Shown here piece after piece: positions 7,737 to 14,998 of a DNA stretch of 64,000 nt (the first letter of the stretch is position 1; each line of letters starts with the position of its first letter). The position numbers were made by a program, and so were the translations under genes. This stretch comes from an uncultured Winogradskyella sp. (lineage in GTDB: Bacteria; Bacteroidota; Bacteroidia; Flavobacteriales; Flavobacteriaceae), in contig NZ_CALGNH010000018.1 in NCBI RefSeq assembly GCF_937958655.1, positions 1 through 64,000 of the forward strand, in the 5' to 3' direction. A model generated the notes under the pieces. That model saw only the letters and a program-made list of their open reading frames with translations. It did no database searches and had not been told where the DNA came from.

Positions 7737-8423
7737 CTATATTTTAAAACTTACGATACCGCAATCCATCTCAAAAACCTGACCCGACAGTGATGCTGCC
7801 TTTTCCGACAGTAAAAATCCTGCCATATCAGCTACTTCTTGTGGTTGTAAATATTTTTTAAGTGGATGACGCTCATTCATGTTTTCTATCATCCTCTCAT
7901 TACGTAATAATTTTGAAGCTAAATCTGTGTCTGTGACGGTAGGTGCAATGGCGTTAACACGAATCGTTGGTGCTAATTCTGCACCCAAAGACTTTGCAAG
8001 TCCCTCAACAGCCGATTTTGATGCAGCTACACTAGCATGAAACGGCATTCCTAATTTTGCCGCAACTGTACTAAAAAGAACAATTGACGGATAATGGCCA
8101 TTTTTTAATGCCGGTAGATACTTTTGAACAGCTTTTACTGCGCCGAGCACATTAATTTCAAAGTCGTTTTTAAAATCATCAATACTTAGTCTGCTAATGG
8201 GTTTAAGGTTAATGCTTCCTGGGCAATAGACAAGACCATCTGCACTATCAATATCTGGTAATTCATCATTAGTAACATCACACTTATAATGTTTTAAATT
8301 ACTGTACGATTCCTCTGGTGCTGTTCTGCTTATATTAACAACTTCGTCATAAGAAGAGAGCAAAGATGTGACAATTGCATTGCCAATACCTTTGCTTCCT
8401 CCAATTACTATTAATCTACTCAT
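7737..8423 (-). CDS. SDR-fold protein lacking the catalytic Tyr
   Basis: A 228-residue short-chain dehydrogenase/reductase. The Rossmann signature is VIGGSKGIGNAI (residues 6-17), with the NAG-like element as YCPGS and Ser118 in LFSTVAA. The classical YxxxK motif reads VAASK (Val132 and Lys136), so the catalytic Tyr is missing while the Lys is kept. The family is SDR; the substrate is unknown. Similar SDR genes sit next to folE and photolyases in other light-induced clusters, so a pterin-related role is possible (inference). It starts 3 bp after the stop of the 75-residue protein gene. Confidence 0.85.
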   Translation of the reverse strand: MSRLIVIGGSKGIGNAIVTSLLSSYDEVVNISRTAPEESYSNLKHYKCDVTNDELPDIDSADGLVYCPGSINLKPISRLSIDDFKNDFEINVLGAVKAVQKYLPALKNGHYPSIVLFSTVAAKLGMPFHASVAASKSAVEGLAKSLGAELAPTIRVNAIAPTVTDTDLASKLLRNERMIENMNERHPLKKYLQPQEVADMAGFLLSEKAASLSGQVFEMDCGIVSFKI

Positions 8424-8426
8424 CTG

Positions 8427-8654
8427 TTATGCTGCTGTAAGAGGACGTCCCTTAAGACGCTTCTCTATTTTTTGTTTAATTAAAGTTAAACGCTTCATTA
8501 AATCCATTAATTTGGCGTCTTTTTTCTTTTTGTAAATTTCATTAACGCCTAGAATAATTTCTTTAGCTTCTCTTGCTGCTAAAATTCTGTCGCTTGTAGT
8601 TTTAAACGAATGCTTTCTCGTCTCAAATTCGTTTGCTCTTTTTAAGATATCCAT
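8427..8654 (-). CDS. Small basic helical protein of unknown function
   Basis: A 75-residue, Lys/Arg-rich, mostly helical protein (MDILKRANEFETRKHSFKTT, then IYKKKKDAKLMDLMKRLTLI near the middle). I do not recognise the family. It has no signal peptide, membrane segment or cysteine. It is packed between folE (3-bp gap) and the SDR gene (3-bp gap), so it is a real gene of the folE unit. The charge could suit nucleic-acid binding or a scaffold role, but nothing in the sequence proves it. Confidence 0.7.
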   Translation of the reverse strand: MDILKRANEFETRKHSFKTTSDRILAAREAKEIILGVNEIYKKKKDAKLMDLMKRLTLIKQKIEKRLKGRPLTAA

Positions 8655-8657
8655 AGC

Positions 8658-9344
8658 TTAATTGTTTAAATAATTTTGCAATTCAACAATTTTTTCTGGT
8701 GTGTCGAATATTCCACCATAATAGGTCGTTACTGTAGCCGATGTGTCATCTTTTACACCTCTAGACGATACGCAGAGATGTTTGGCATCTATAATAACGG
8801 CAACATCTTCGGTGTTTAAAGCTGTTTTTAATTCATTTGCAATCTGCTGTGTTAAGCGCTCTTGTACTTGAGGACGTTTAGCGTAGTATTGCACTATTCT
8901 ATTAAGCTTAGATAAGCCAATAACTTTACCAGACGATTTGTAGGCAATATGCGCTTTACCAATAATTGGTACAAAATGATGCTCGCAGTTAGAATAGAAT
9001 GTAATATCCTTTTCTACTAGCATTTGATTGTATTGATATTTATTATCGAAAAGCGCTATTTTTGGCTTATTCAGTGGGTCTAAGCCAGAAAATATCTCTT
9101 CTACATACATTTTAGCAACACGGTCTGGTGTTCCTTTAAGGGAATCGTCAGTTAAATCTAAGCCTAAGACATCCATTATCTCTGAAAATAAAATTGAGAT
9201 ACGTTGCTTTTTTTCGTCATTGCACATGTCAAAAGCAGTGGGCTTCATTGGTGTTTCAAGACTCGTAAATAGATGATCGTCTCCGATATCTTCAATCGAA
9301 AATCCATTCATTTGGTGTCCATTCTTAGTAGTAGTTGTGTTCAT
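8658..9344 (-). CDS. folE: GTP cyclohydrolase I (type IA)
   Basis: FolE converts GTP to 7,8-dihydroneopterin triphosphate, the first step of folate and other pterin synthesis. The 228-residue protein has a roughly 40-residue N-terminal extension and then the catalytic core. The zinc ligands are Cys120 and His123 in FYSNCEHHFVPIIGKAH and Cys191 in KHLCVSSRGVKDDTSAT. GLSKLNRIVQYYAKRPQVQE is the second signature. Its location among four photolyase/cryptochrome genes suggests supply of the pterin/folate antenna (MTHF) for these enzymes, which is inference from context. A second folE copy elsewhere in the genome would support this. Confidence 0.95.
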   Translation of the reverse strand: MNTTTTKNGHQMNGFSIEDIGDDHLFTSLETPMKPTAFDMCNDEKKQRISILFSEIMDVLGLDLTDDSLKGTPDRVAKMYVEEIFSGLDPLNKPKIALFDNKYQYNQMLVEKDITFYSNCEHHFVPIIGKAHIAYKSSGKVIGLSKLNRIVQYYAKRPQVQERLTQQIANELKTALNTEDVAVIIDAKHLCVSSRGVKDDTSATVTTYYGGIFDTPEKIVELQNYLNN

Positions 9345-9400
9345 AAAAATCTTTTTAATGTGCTGTTTTTAAATAATCTGTATCTAAATCAAAGCACGTG

Positions 9401-9673
9401 TTAACGTTTTGTTATAGAGTTGTTTGTTATTGTTCGTTGTCTTGAACATTTAAATCTGCCTTCTTCAAATGTTCTTAATTTCTTATGTTTTGTTGCTCTG
9501 CCTTGTACACGTTCTCTCCACATTCTAAAGCTACTTGGCTTCATTTCGCGACGCATTACATCAATAACCTCTTGTTCCTTTAAGCCAAATTGAAATGTAA
9601 TAGCTTCAAAGGGTGTTCTATCTTCCCAAGCCATTTCAATTATGCGGTCTATATCTCTAGTGCTTAAATTCAT
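9401..9673 (-). CDS. TIGR03643 family protein
   Basis: A 90-residue protein that opens MNLSTRDIDRIIEMAWEDRT and has FQFGLKEQEVIDVMRREMKP and SFRMWRERVQGRATKH, the pattern of the TIGR03643 family. The family is known only from its repeated association with photolyase genes. The EQEVIDVMRR part resembles a helix-turn-helix-like unit, and the basic tail may bind nucleic acid. The function is unknown. Its ATG overlaps the upstream stop (ATGA), indicating translational coupling with the preceding 150-residue gene; folE follows 56 bp downstream. Confidence 0.8.
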   Translation of the reverse strand: MNLSTRDIDRIIEMAWEDRTPFEAITFQFGLKEQEVIDVMRREMKPSSFRMWRERVQGRATKHKKLRTFEEGRFKCSRQRTITNNSITKR

Positions 9674-10101
9674 ATACTTTGGGGCATGGAAAATTGCGCA
9701 TCATACTTTACTTTTTTGTCTAATAGCTTGTCAAAAAACTTTTTATTTTCTTTAAATGTTTTATTGTTTTTAAAGTGAACAAATCGACCTTGTGCATGGA
9801 TGCTAGAGCCATTGACTTTATAAAGCACTAATTGGTAGTAAGGTATAATCCAAGTGAAATTTTTTAAGCCTTGGTTTATCATTACTAAGATTCCTTTTGG
9901 TCTTAATTCTATGTTAGCGTAATTGATATCAGATACTTTATTCATCATACTCTGCATATTAGGACTAACGTCATCAATAATCATACGTTTAGACCCTACA
10001 CCCTTCATTTTCAATTTCTGTACCAAAGTAAAAGGATGACCTATAAGGTTGTCTATTATTTTACTGTGTTCAGGGTTATTATGTGTTGTATTTAATATCA
10101 T
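9670..10101 (-). CDS. Conserved protein of unknown function, first gene of the folE block
   Basis: About 143 residues from the ATG at 10101 (MILNTTHNNPEHSKIIDNLI). It is a soluble alpha/beta protein without recognised motifs; the second half has GILVMINQGLKNFTWIIPYY and HAQGRFVHFKN. I do not recognise the family. A longer reading from 10152 adds 17 residues that overlap the inferred promoter and operator, so I reject it. The -7 box ends only about 8 bp before this ATG, so the message may be nearly leaderless, or the true start may lie slightly downstream. It is translationally coupled to TIGR03643. Confidence 0.6.
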   Translation of the reverse strand: MILNTTHNNPEHSKIIDNLIGHPFTLVQKLKMKGVGSKRMIIDDVSPNMQSMMNKVSDINYANIELRPKGILVMINQGLKNFTWIIPYYQLVLYKVNGSSIHAQGRFVHFKNNKTFKENKKFFDKLLDKKVKYDAQFSMPQSI

Positions 10102-10108
10102 TACAAAG

Positions 10109-10116
10109 TAAATATA
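10109..10116 (-). promoter_or_regulatory. -7 promoter box of the folE block
   Basis: On the minus strand TATATTTA fits TAnnTTTA, one base from the Bacteroidota consensus. It follows the right half of the 28-bp inverted repeat at nearly the same distance as in the tetR promoter. Confidence 0.5.
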
Positions 10117-10122
10117 CAAAAT

Positions 10123-10150
10123 GTTTAATCTTATGCGATTAAGGTTAAAC
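10123..10150. promoter_or_regulatory. Candidate operator, copy 2 (GTTTAAC-N14-ATTAAAC)
   Basis: Read on the minus strand this is GTTTAAC, 14 bp, then ATTAAAC: 28 bp in total, the same length and half-sites (one base changed) as the element in front of tetR at 19165-19192. It sits immediately upstream of the -7 box of the folE block, where a bound repressor would block transcription. Confidence 0.6.
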
Positions 10151-10324
10151 AAAAATTAACACAGAATTAAGAATGTAAGAAAATTATAGTAAGATTTTGA
10201 CTTGAACCAGCACCAACAACTGTGTTTTCAAGTTTTTTGAAACTTAAACTTTTATCTAAAATTTGTAAGATGAATTGCTGTGTGTTTATCTAATTTTCAA
10301 CAATGACTTAATGTTATTAGCGTA

Positions 10325-11815
10325 TTATTCATTTCTAAGCATACGATTTCTGTCACTTATAGTGTGTCGTTTTAGGATTCTAAAACTTTCACTTAAGACC
10401 TCTGGGTCTTTTTTCATGTTCCAAAGAATATCACTGGCACGTTTTCGATTTACTTTGATATCTACTATAGGATACGGATAATGCTCACCGAGTTTAAAGT
10501 TGTAGAATGTCTGTTCCATGTCCGTCATTAAATAAGGCTCATGTACAAAAGGAGTTTGTAAATCTGCTAATTCTGGGACCCATTTTCTTATAAAGACTGC
10601 ATCGGCATCGTGCTTTAAGCTATTAACAGTTGGGTTGTATATTCTTAGATTATTAATACCTGTTTCTCCAGCTTGCATTTGTAATTGTGGAAAATGAATA
10701 CCAGGTTCAAAATCCAAAAACTGTTGCGATAGGTGCGTTGTGGCTGCTTGCCAAGGTTGCCAAAGTATGTGGGTAAAAAATGACACTAACATAGCACGCA
10801 TCCTAAAATTTATGTAGCCTGTCTCTATTAAGCAACGCATGCTGGCATCTACTAATGGAAAACCGGTTTGTCCTTGTTTCCAGACTGTTTGGTACTTTTC
10901 GGAAATACTTTTTTTGAGCTTATAATAGCCTTTGTTAACACTGCTATTTTCCATGGTGTGTTCCATTTCAAACTTTTGAATAAAATGAGCTTGCCATCGT
11001 AATCTACAAAGAAAAGCACCAATGTGTTGTTTGTCCTTGGTTTTTGTTTTTAATTCTTGGCCTTTTTGAAACACTTGCCTAATGGAGATATTTCCCCATG
11101 CAATATAAGGCGAAAGCCTACTGCAACTTGTCCGTGATGCCTCTGGTTTTGAAATGTTGAACATGTAGTCGCTGTAACGACTCTCAAAAAATGAATTGGC
11201 ATATTTCCAAGCTGTAGCGCTTCCACCTTTTTGAAATTTTGTAGTTAGCGGTGTGTCTAAATCAGTTACCGTTAATACTTTTTCTAATGTTAAAATTTCT
11301 TCGGTATTTAATAATTGACCTGCTTTTGGTTGAAAAACTTCTAAGTCTTGATGCATGTAGGCTTCCCAATTTTCAAACCAGTTGTCTCTGTTAACTAAAC
11401 CACGCTCAACACCGTTGTTTTTGCTTTCTTTCCATTCAATTAGGTTGTTCCTGCAATAGCGTGTAAATTCTTTATCTCTATTATAGGTAACTAACAAGCC
11501 TGTTTCAACATGAGAATAGATGGTATTTACTCTGTAGAATTCTTGTATGAGATTAAACGCACTCTGTATATCGCAAGTTACCGAAAGTACTTTTGAATTA
11601 TAAGTTGTTAGTTTGGAATTAATATCGCTAATAGATTCTTTTATAAAATTGAAATGCCTTTCACTATAATGGTCGTTGTTTAATAATATGGGTTCAAAAA
11701 CATAAAGTAAAAGCGTACGTCTTTTAGACCTAAGGGCATTGGCAATAGCCTCGTTATCCACTAACCTTAAGTCCCTCTTTAACCAAACAACATTAATACG
11801 TTCTCTATCTATCAT
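10325..11815 (-). CDS. Photolyase/cryptochrome family protein with divergent FAD pocket
   Basis: A 496-residue flavoprotein of the photolyase/cryptochrome superfamily. The N-terminal domain opens with RINVVWLKRDLRLVDNEAIA. The FAD domain has TSCSRLSPYIAWGNISIRQVF, WKQGQTGFPLVDASMRCLIETG and NFRMRAMLVSFFTH. Where class I photolyases have the SN-GNWQW motif, this protein has FPQLQMQAGETGIN before LRIYNP. The Asn that faces flavin N5 and the proximal Trp of the electron-transfer chain are therefore not conserved in a gap-free alignment by eye. It may be a sensor or a repair enzyme with altered photochemistry. Its start overlaps the preceding gene's stop (ATGA). Confidence 0.88.
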   Translation of the reverse strand: MIDRERINVVWLKRDLRLVDNEAIANALRSKRRTLLLYVFEPILLNNDHYSERHFNFIKESISDINSKLTTYNSKVLSVTCDIQSAFNLIQEFYRVNTIYSHVETGLLVTYNRDKEFTRYCRNNLIEWKESKNNGVERGLVNRDNWFENWEAYMHQDLEVFQPKAGQLLNTEEILTLEKVLTVTDLDTPLTTKFQKGGSATAWKYANSFFESRYSDYMFNISKPEASRTSCSRLSPYIAWGNISIRQVFQKGQELKTKTKDKQHIGAFLCRLRWQAHFIQKFEMEHTMENSSVNKGYYKLKKSISEKYQTVWKQGQTGFPLVDASMRCLIETGYINFRMRAMLVSFFTHILWQPWQAATTHLSQQFLDFEPGIHFPQLQMQAGETGINNLRIYNPTVNSLKHDADAVFIRKWVPELADLQTPFVHEPYLMTDMEQTFYNFKLGEHYPYPIVDIKVNRKRASDILWNMKKDPEVLSESFRILKRHTISDRNRMLRNE

Positions 11816-13284
11816 TTTAGTGTCTCTAAGAATTGTTCTGCGTTATTAAAGTGATTTTCTAAAGTTTCTTTTTTCATTTTATCCAAATTACCAAGTAGCA
11901 TGCCTAAGCGAGGATTGCTAGCGAAAAAATTGCGATGCTTATCCATAAAGGTCCAAAACAATCCATCCCAAGTGGCTTGCCAATCTCCTTTGCTATAATT
12001 GCTCATTTTCATAATATAATTGCTGCTACTTATGTAGGGTTTGGTAGACATTAATCCGCCATCTGCAAATAAGCTCATGCCGTAGACATTAGGCACCATT
12101 ACCCAATCATAAGCATCGATAAAGAGTTCCATAAACCATTGGTAGACTTCATCTGGGTCAAACTCGCAAAGCACCATAAAATTACCAAGTATCATTAAGC
12201 GCTCAATGTGGTGTGCATAGGCTGTTTTGTTTACCTTTTTTATGACATCGTCAATTGGTTTTATACCTGTAGTACCGTTGTAAAAGGATTTAGGGATTTT
12301 TCTACTAAAATTCCAGAAATTTTTAATGCGTTCTTCGGTACCTTTTACTTCGTAAACACCTCTTATAAACTCGCGCCAACCCAATATCTGACGTACAAAA
12401 CCCTCTAAAGAATTAAGTGGTACATCATTGGCTTTTGCATACGTAATGGCTTTGTTAATAACATCCATTGGGTCTAACAAACCCACATTAATTAAAGGGG
12501 ATAGTAAGCTGTGGTTAAGAAAATGTTCCTCTTTAACTATTGCATCTTCATAAGGGCCAAATTCATGAAAACGCTGTTCTAAGAATTGGGTTAACCATTG
12601 TTCTGCGGCTTTAGGAGAAATGGGATAATTAATTAAATCATTTAATTCTCCATAATTATTATTAAAGTTTTTGTTGACGTAAGCTTCCGCTTCTGTATGA
12701 TATTTTGATTTATCTGGAAACTGTAAATATGGTGGTGTTTTAGCTTTTGGGTATTTTTTTCTGTTGTCTGAGTCGTAAGTCAGTTTCCCACCATGTGGCT
12801 CGCCATTAACCATCAATAAATTTCTGTCTTTGCGTTGCTGTTTGTAAAACGAGGTTTGAAAAAATTTCTTTTTATTCGGTTTAAAAAATGTGCTCAGTTC
12901 GTCCTTGGTATTAATAAACAAAGGACTTTCATACGACTTTAGCTCAATGGTATTAGATACTGAATTAATATGTTTTTGCAACCAATTATCGGTTGGGTCT
13001 ATGATGTGAAACGTCTCTAGTCCTTTGTCAATTAAATGTGGAATTAATTCTCTTACATCGGAGTGGTCTGAAATGGCTTCTATATAATGAATCGTTTTCC
13101 CTTTAGATTTTAAATAGTCTTCGTAACATTTGAGCGTTGCTCTGTGGAATAAAATTTTCTGTTTATGGAATTTATAATGTTTGAAAAATAAAAATTCTTC
13201 AACCAGATAGATATCACAGTCTAAGTTAAGAATTGGTGAATTCTTAAAGAGTTGGTGTGGGAATATTAATGCTGCTTCTTTCAC
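11812..13284 (-). CDS. FeS-BCP-type photolyase-related protein without the Fe-S cysteines
   Basis: A 490-residue member of the deoxyribodipyrimidine photolyase-related (PhrB/CryB, FeS-BCP) branch: N-terminal AALIFPHQLF, middle GFVRQILGWREFIRGVY, C-terminal HHIERLMILGNFM, AYDWVMVPNVYGMSLFADGG and LMSTKPYISSSNYIMKMSNY. Family members with a 4Fe-4S cluster have a CxxC and a further Cys right after MSNY; here the sequence is SKGDWQATWDGLFW and has none. The whole protein has only three Cys, one of them near the C-terminus. It is probably a light-dependent (6-4) repair enzyme or sensor without the cluster. Coupled by ATGA to the next photolyase gene. Confidence 0.88.
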   Translation of the reverse strand: MKEAALIFPHQLFKNSPILNLDCDIYLVEEFLFFKHYKFHKQKILFHRATLKCYEDYLKSKGKTIHYIEAISDHSDVRELIPHLIDKGLETFHIIDPTDNWLQKHINSVSNTIELKSYESPLFINTKDELSTFFKPNKKKFFQTSFYKQQRKDRNLLMVNGEPHGGKLTYDSDNRKKYPKAKTPPYLQFPDKSKYHTEAEAYVNKNFNNNYGELNDLINYPISPKAAEQWLTQFLEQRFHEFGPYEDAIVKEEHFLNHSLLSPLINVGLLDPMDVINKAITYAKANDVPLNSLEGFVRQILGWREFIRGVYEVKGTEERIKNFWNFSRKIPKSFYNGTTGIKPIDDVIKKVNKTAYAHHIERLMILGNFMVLCEFDPDEVYQWFMELFIDAYDWVMVPNVYGMSLFADGGLMSTKPYISSSNYIMKMSNYSKGDWQATWDGLFWTFMDKHRNFFASNPRLGMLLGNLDKMKKETLENHFNNAEQFLETLK

Positions 13285-13313
13285 TTTTTTGTTTAGGTTG
13301 TTTTTTCTCTTTT

Positions 13314-13395
13314 ACACCCCTAAAGTCCCCTCAAGGGGACAATAATTTCAATGTTTGTTTTATAGAATGTCCCCTTGAGGGGACTTTAAGGGTGT
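13314..13395. repeat. Island hairpin repeat, copy 2
   Basis: Arms at 13314-13341 and 13368-13395 are inverted repeats of 28 bp with one mismatch and match copy 1 at 7622-7703. The spacer also resembles copy 1 (TCAATGTTTGTTTT). It fills the gap between the DASH cryptochrome and the FeS-BCP-like gene. Confidence 0.9.
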
Positions 13396-13397
13396 TC

Positions 13398-14711
13398 TTA
13401 AAACAAACTTGGCTGTAACCAAAGCTTTCTAAACTTTCCGTTAGTGTCATACCGTTCTGCCTGCAGTTGTACGTTAAACTTTCGGTCTCTTGGGTCATTA
13501 CCTACACCGGCAACATACATCCAATTGCCATAGTTACTATGCACGTCATAGTCTATTAATAAAGACTCAAAATGAGCTGCACCAATGCGCCAGTCTAGCT
13601 CTAATTCTTTAGCAAAGTAGGATGCTACATTTTGCCGACCTCTATTACTCATCCAACCGGTTTCTTTAAGTTCTATCATATTGGCATTTACAAAATCAGA
13701 GTGTGTTTCTCCGTTAATCCATTTTTGTATGTGATTTTCATTTGTGGACCAGTCGTAATCTTTTTGAAGAATACCCTCTAGCTTAAAAATTTCGTTACCG
13801 TGTTTTAGTGAAATATATTTAAAGTAGTCTCGCCAAATGAGCTCAAATATGAGCCAATATGTTGATTGATTTTTGAAATGTTCTTTTTCAAATTGCTTTA
13901 CGTTCCAATAGATAGTTCGTGCAGAAATACTACCATTTGCCAACCAGGGTGAAAATTTAGAACTATAGTCTACGCCAACTAATCCATTACGGGTTTTTTT
14001 ATAAAACCCCAATTTTTTAGTGTTGAAGAAATAATTATCCATGCGATGTAAAGCTTCGGTTTCGCCACCTCTATAAGGGAATGCCGAATGTGGATGTGTT
14101 TCAAAAGTATCAAAACCTAAATCTGAAAGAGACGGTATGTCCGTATGATTTTCAATTTTATTATTTTGAGATTGTTTTTCTATGCTAATTTCTTCACGAA
14201 TAGATACATATTTTTCAAGCTTCTTTCTAAATGCTGTAAAAACTTGTGGTGTTTTTGAAACCTCAAAGTTGATATCCTCAGGATGAAATAAAAATTGGTT
14301 GTAAAATGAATGGAATTGAACATTGGTGGCTTCGAATACTTTAGCTACCAGAGCTTTTTTAACCTCAAGTTCAGTATTAACTTCTTCTTGCGTCCATTCC
14401 TTTTGTAGGTATATGTCTGTGATTCTATAGTCTGTATAAAGCTTTGGGATGATGTTTTCGGGTAAGTCATTAAATACCAATAAATCAATGTTTAGTTGAT
14501 TAAGCTGCTGTTTTAAATCTATAACCGTTTCAATTAAAAATTTAGCACGATACTTCTCGGTCTTTTTAAAACCAAACGTATCAGCTTTAAAATGTCTTGG
14601 GTCAAAACAATACACCGCAATGGTTTTTGTACCATTTGAACACGCTTGGTTTAAGACCAAATTATCCCGTGTTCTTAAATCATTTCTAAACCAGACTAAA
14701 TTTGTTTTCAT
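13398..14711 (-). CDS. DASH-type cryptochrome
   Basis: CRY-DASH proteins bind FAD and a folate antenna and repair pyrimidine dimers, mainly in single-stranded DNA; some also signal. The 437-residue protein starts MKTNLVWFRNDLRTRDN and shows the class motifs KFSPWLANGSISARTIYW, NANMIELKETGWMSNRGRQN and SNYGNWMYVAGVGNDPRDRK, then FNVQLQAERYD, which mark the DASH branch. No transit or signal peptide. DUF2256 lies 33 bp upstream and a hairpin repeat follows directly. Confidence 0.93.
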   Translation of the reverse strand: MKTNLVWFRNDLRTRDNLVLNQACSNGTKTIAVYCFDPRHFKADTFGFKKTEKYRAKFLIETVIDLKQQLNQLNIDLLVFNDLPENIIPKLYTDYRITDIYLQKEWTQEEVNTELEVKKALVAKVFEATNVQFHSFYNQFLFHPEDINFEVSKTPQVFTAFRKKLEKYVSIREEISIEKQSQNNKIENHTDIPSLSDLGFDTFETHPHSAFPYRGGETEALHRMDNYFFNTKKLGFYKKTRNGLVGVDYSSKFSPWLANGSISARTIYWNVKQFEKEHFKNQSTYWLIFELIWRDYFKYISLKHGNEIFKLEGILQKDYDWSTNENHIQKWINGETHSDFVNANMIELKETGWMSNRGRQNVASYFAKELELDWRIGAAHFESLLIDYDVHSNYGNWMYVAGVGNDPRDRKFNVQLQAERYDTNGKFRKLWLQPSLF

Positions 14712-14744
14712 CAGTTTTGATTTTAGACCTTTTAGTTATTTATT

Positions 14745-14885
14745 CTATTTAGTTCTTTTACAGCGTTCGCTACAATATTTTACATCTTTCCAATTCTTTT
14801 CCCATTTTTTGCGCCAGCTGAAAGGACGCTCGCATACAGGGCAAACTTTAGTTGGTAGATGTCGTTTTTTTATTCCTGTTGGCAT
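14745..14885 (-). CDS. DUF2256 zinc-ribbon-like small protein
   Basis: A 46-residue [23 protein letters not shown], then [20 protein letters not shown] and RCKRTK. The CPVC pair and the CSERC pair form a CX2C...CX3C set that probably binds zinc; the rest is very basic and rich in Trp. This is the DUF2256 pattern. These proteins are repeatedly encoded beside photolyase and cryptochrome genes, but their function is unknown; DNA binding is a plausible guess. It lies 33 bp before the DASH gene. Confidence 0.85.
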   Translation of the reverse strand: MPTGIKKRHLPTKVCPVCERPFSWRKKWEKNWKDVKYCSERCKRTK

Positions 14886-14897
14886 TCTTTATCTTTT

Positions 14898-14979
14898 TCA
14901 CCCCTAAAGTTCCCTCAAGGGGACAACCCTCAAAACGCAAGTTGGTACCAGCGTCCCTTTTAGGGGACTTTAGGAGTGT
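14898..14979. repeat. Island hairpin repeat, copy 3 (diverged)
   Basis: CACCCCTAAAGTTCCCTC at the left and GGGGACTTTAGGAGTGT at the right are the outer parts of the same element as copies 1 and 2, with several substitutions and an unrelated spacer. It lies between the SDR-DUF2867 and DUF2256 genes. Confidence 0.75.
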
Positions 14980-14998
14980 TTTTTCGTTATGTTAGATT

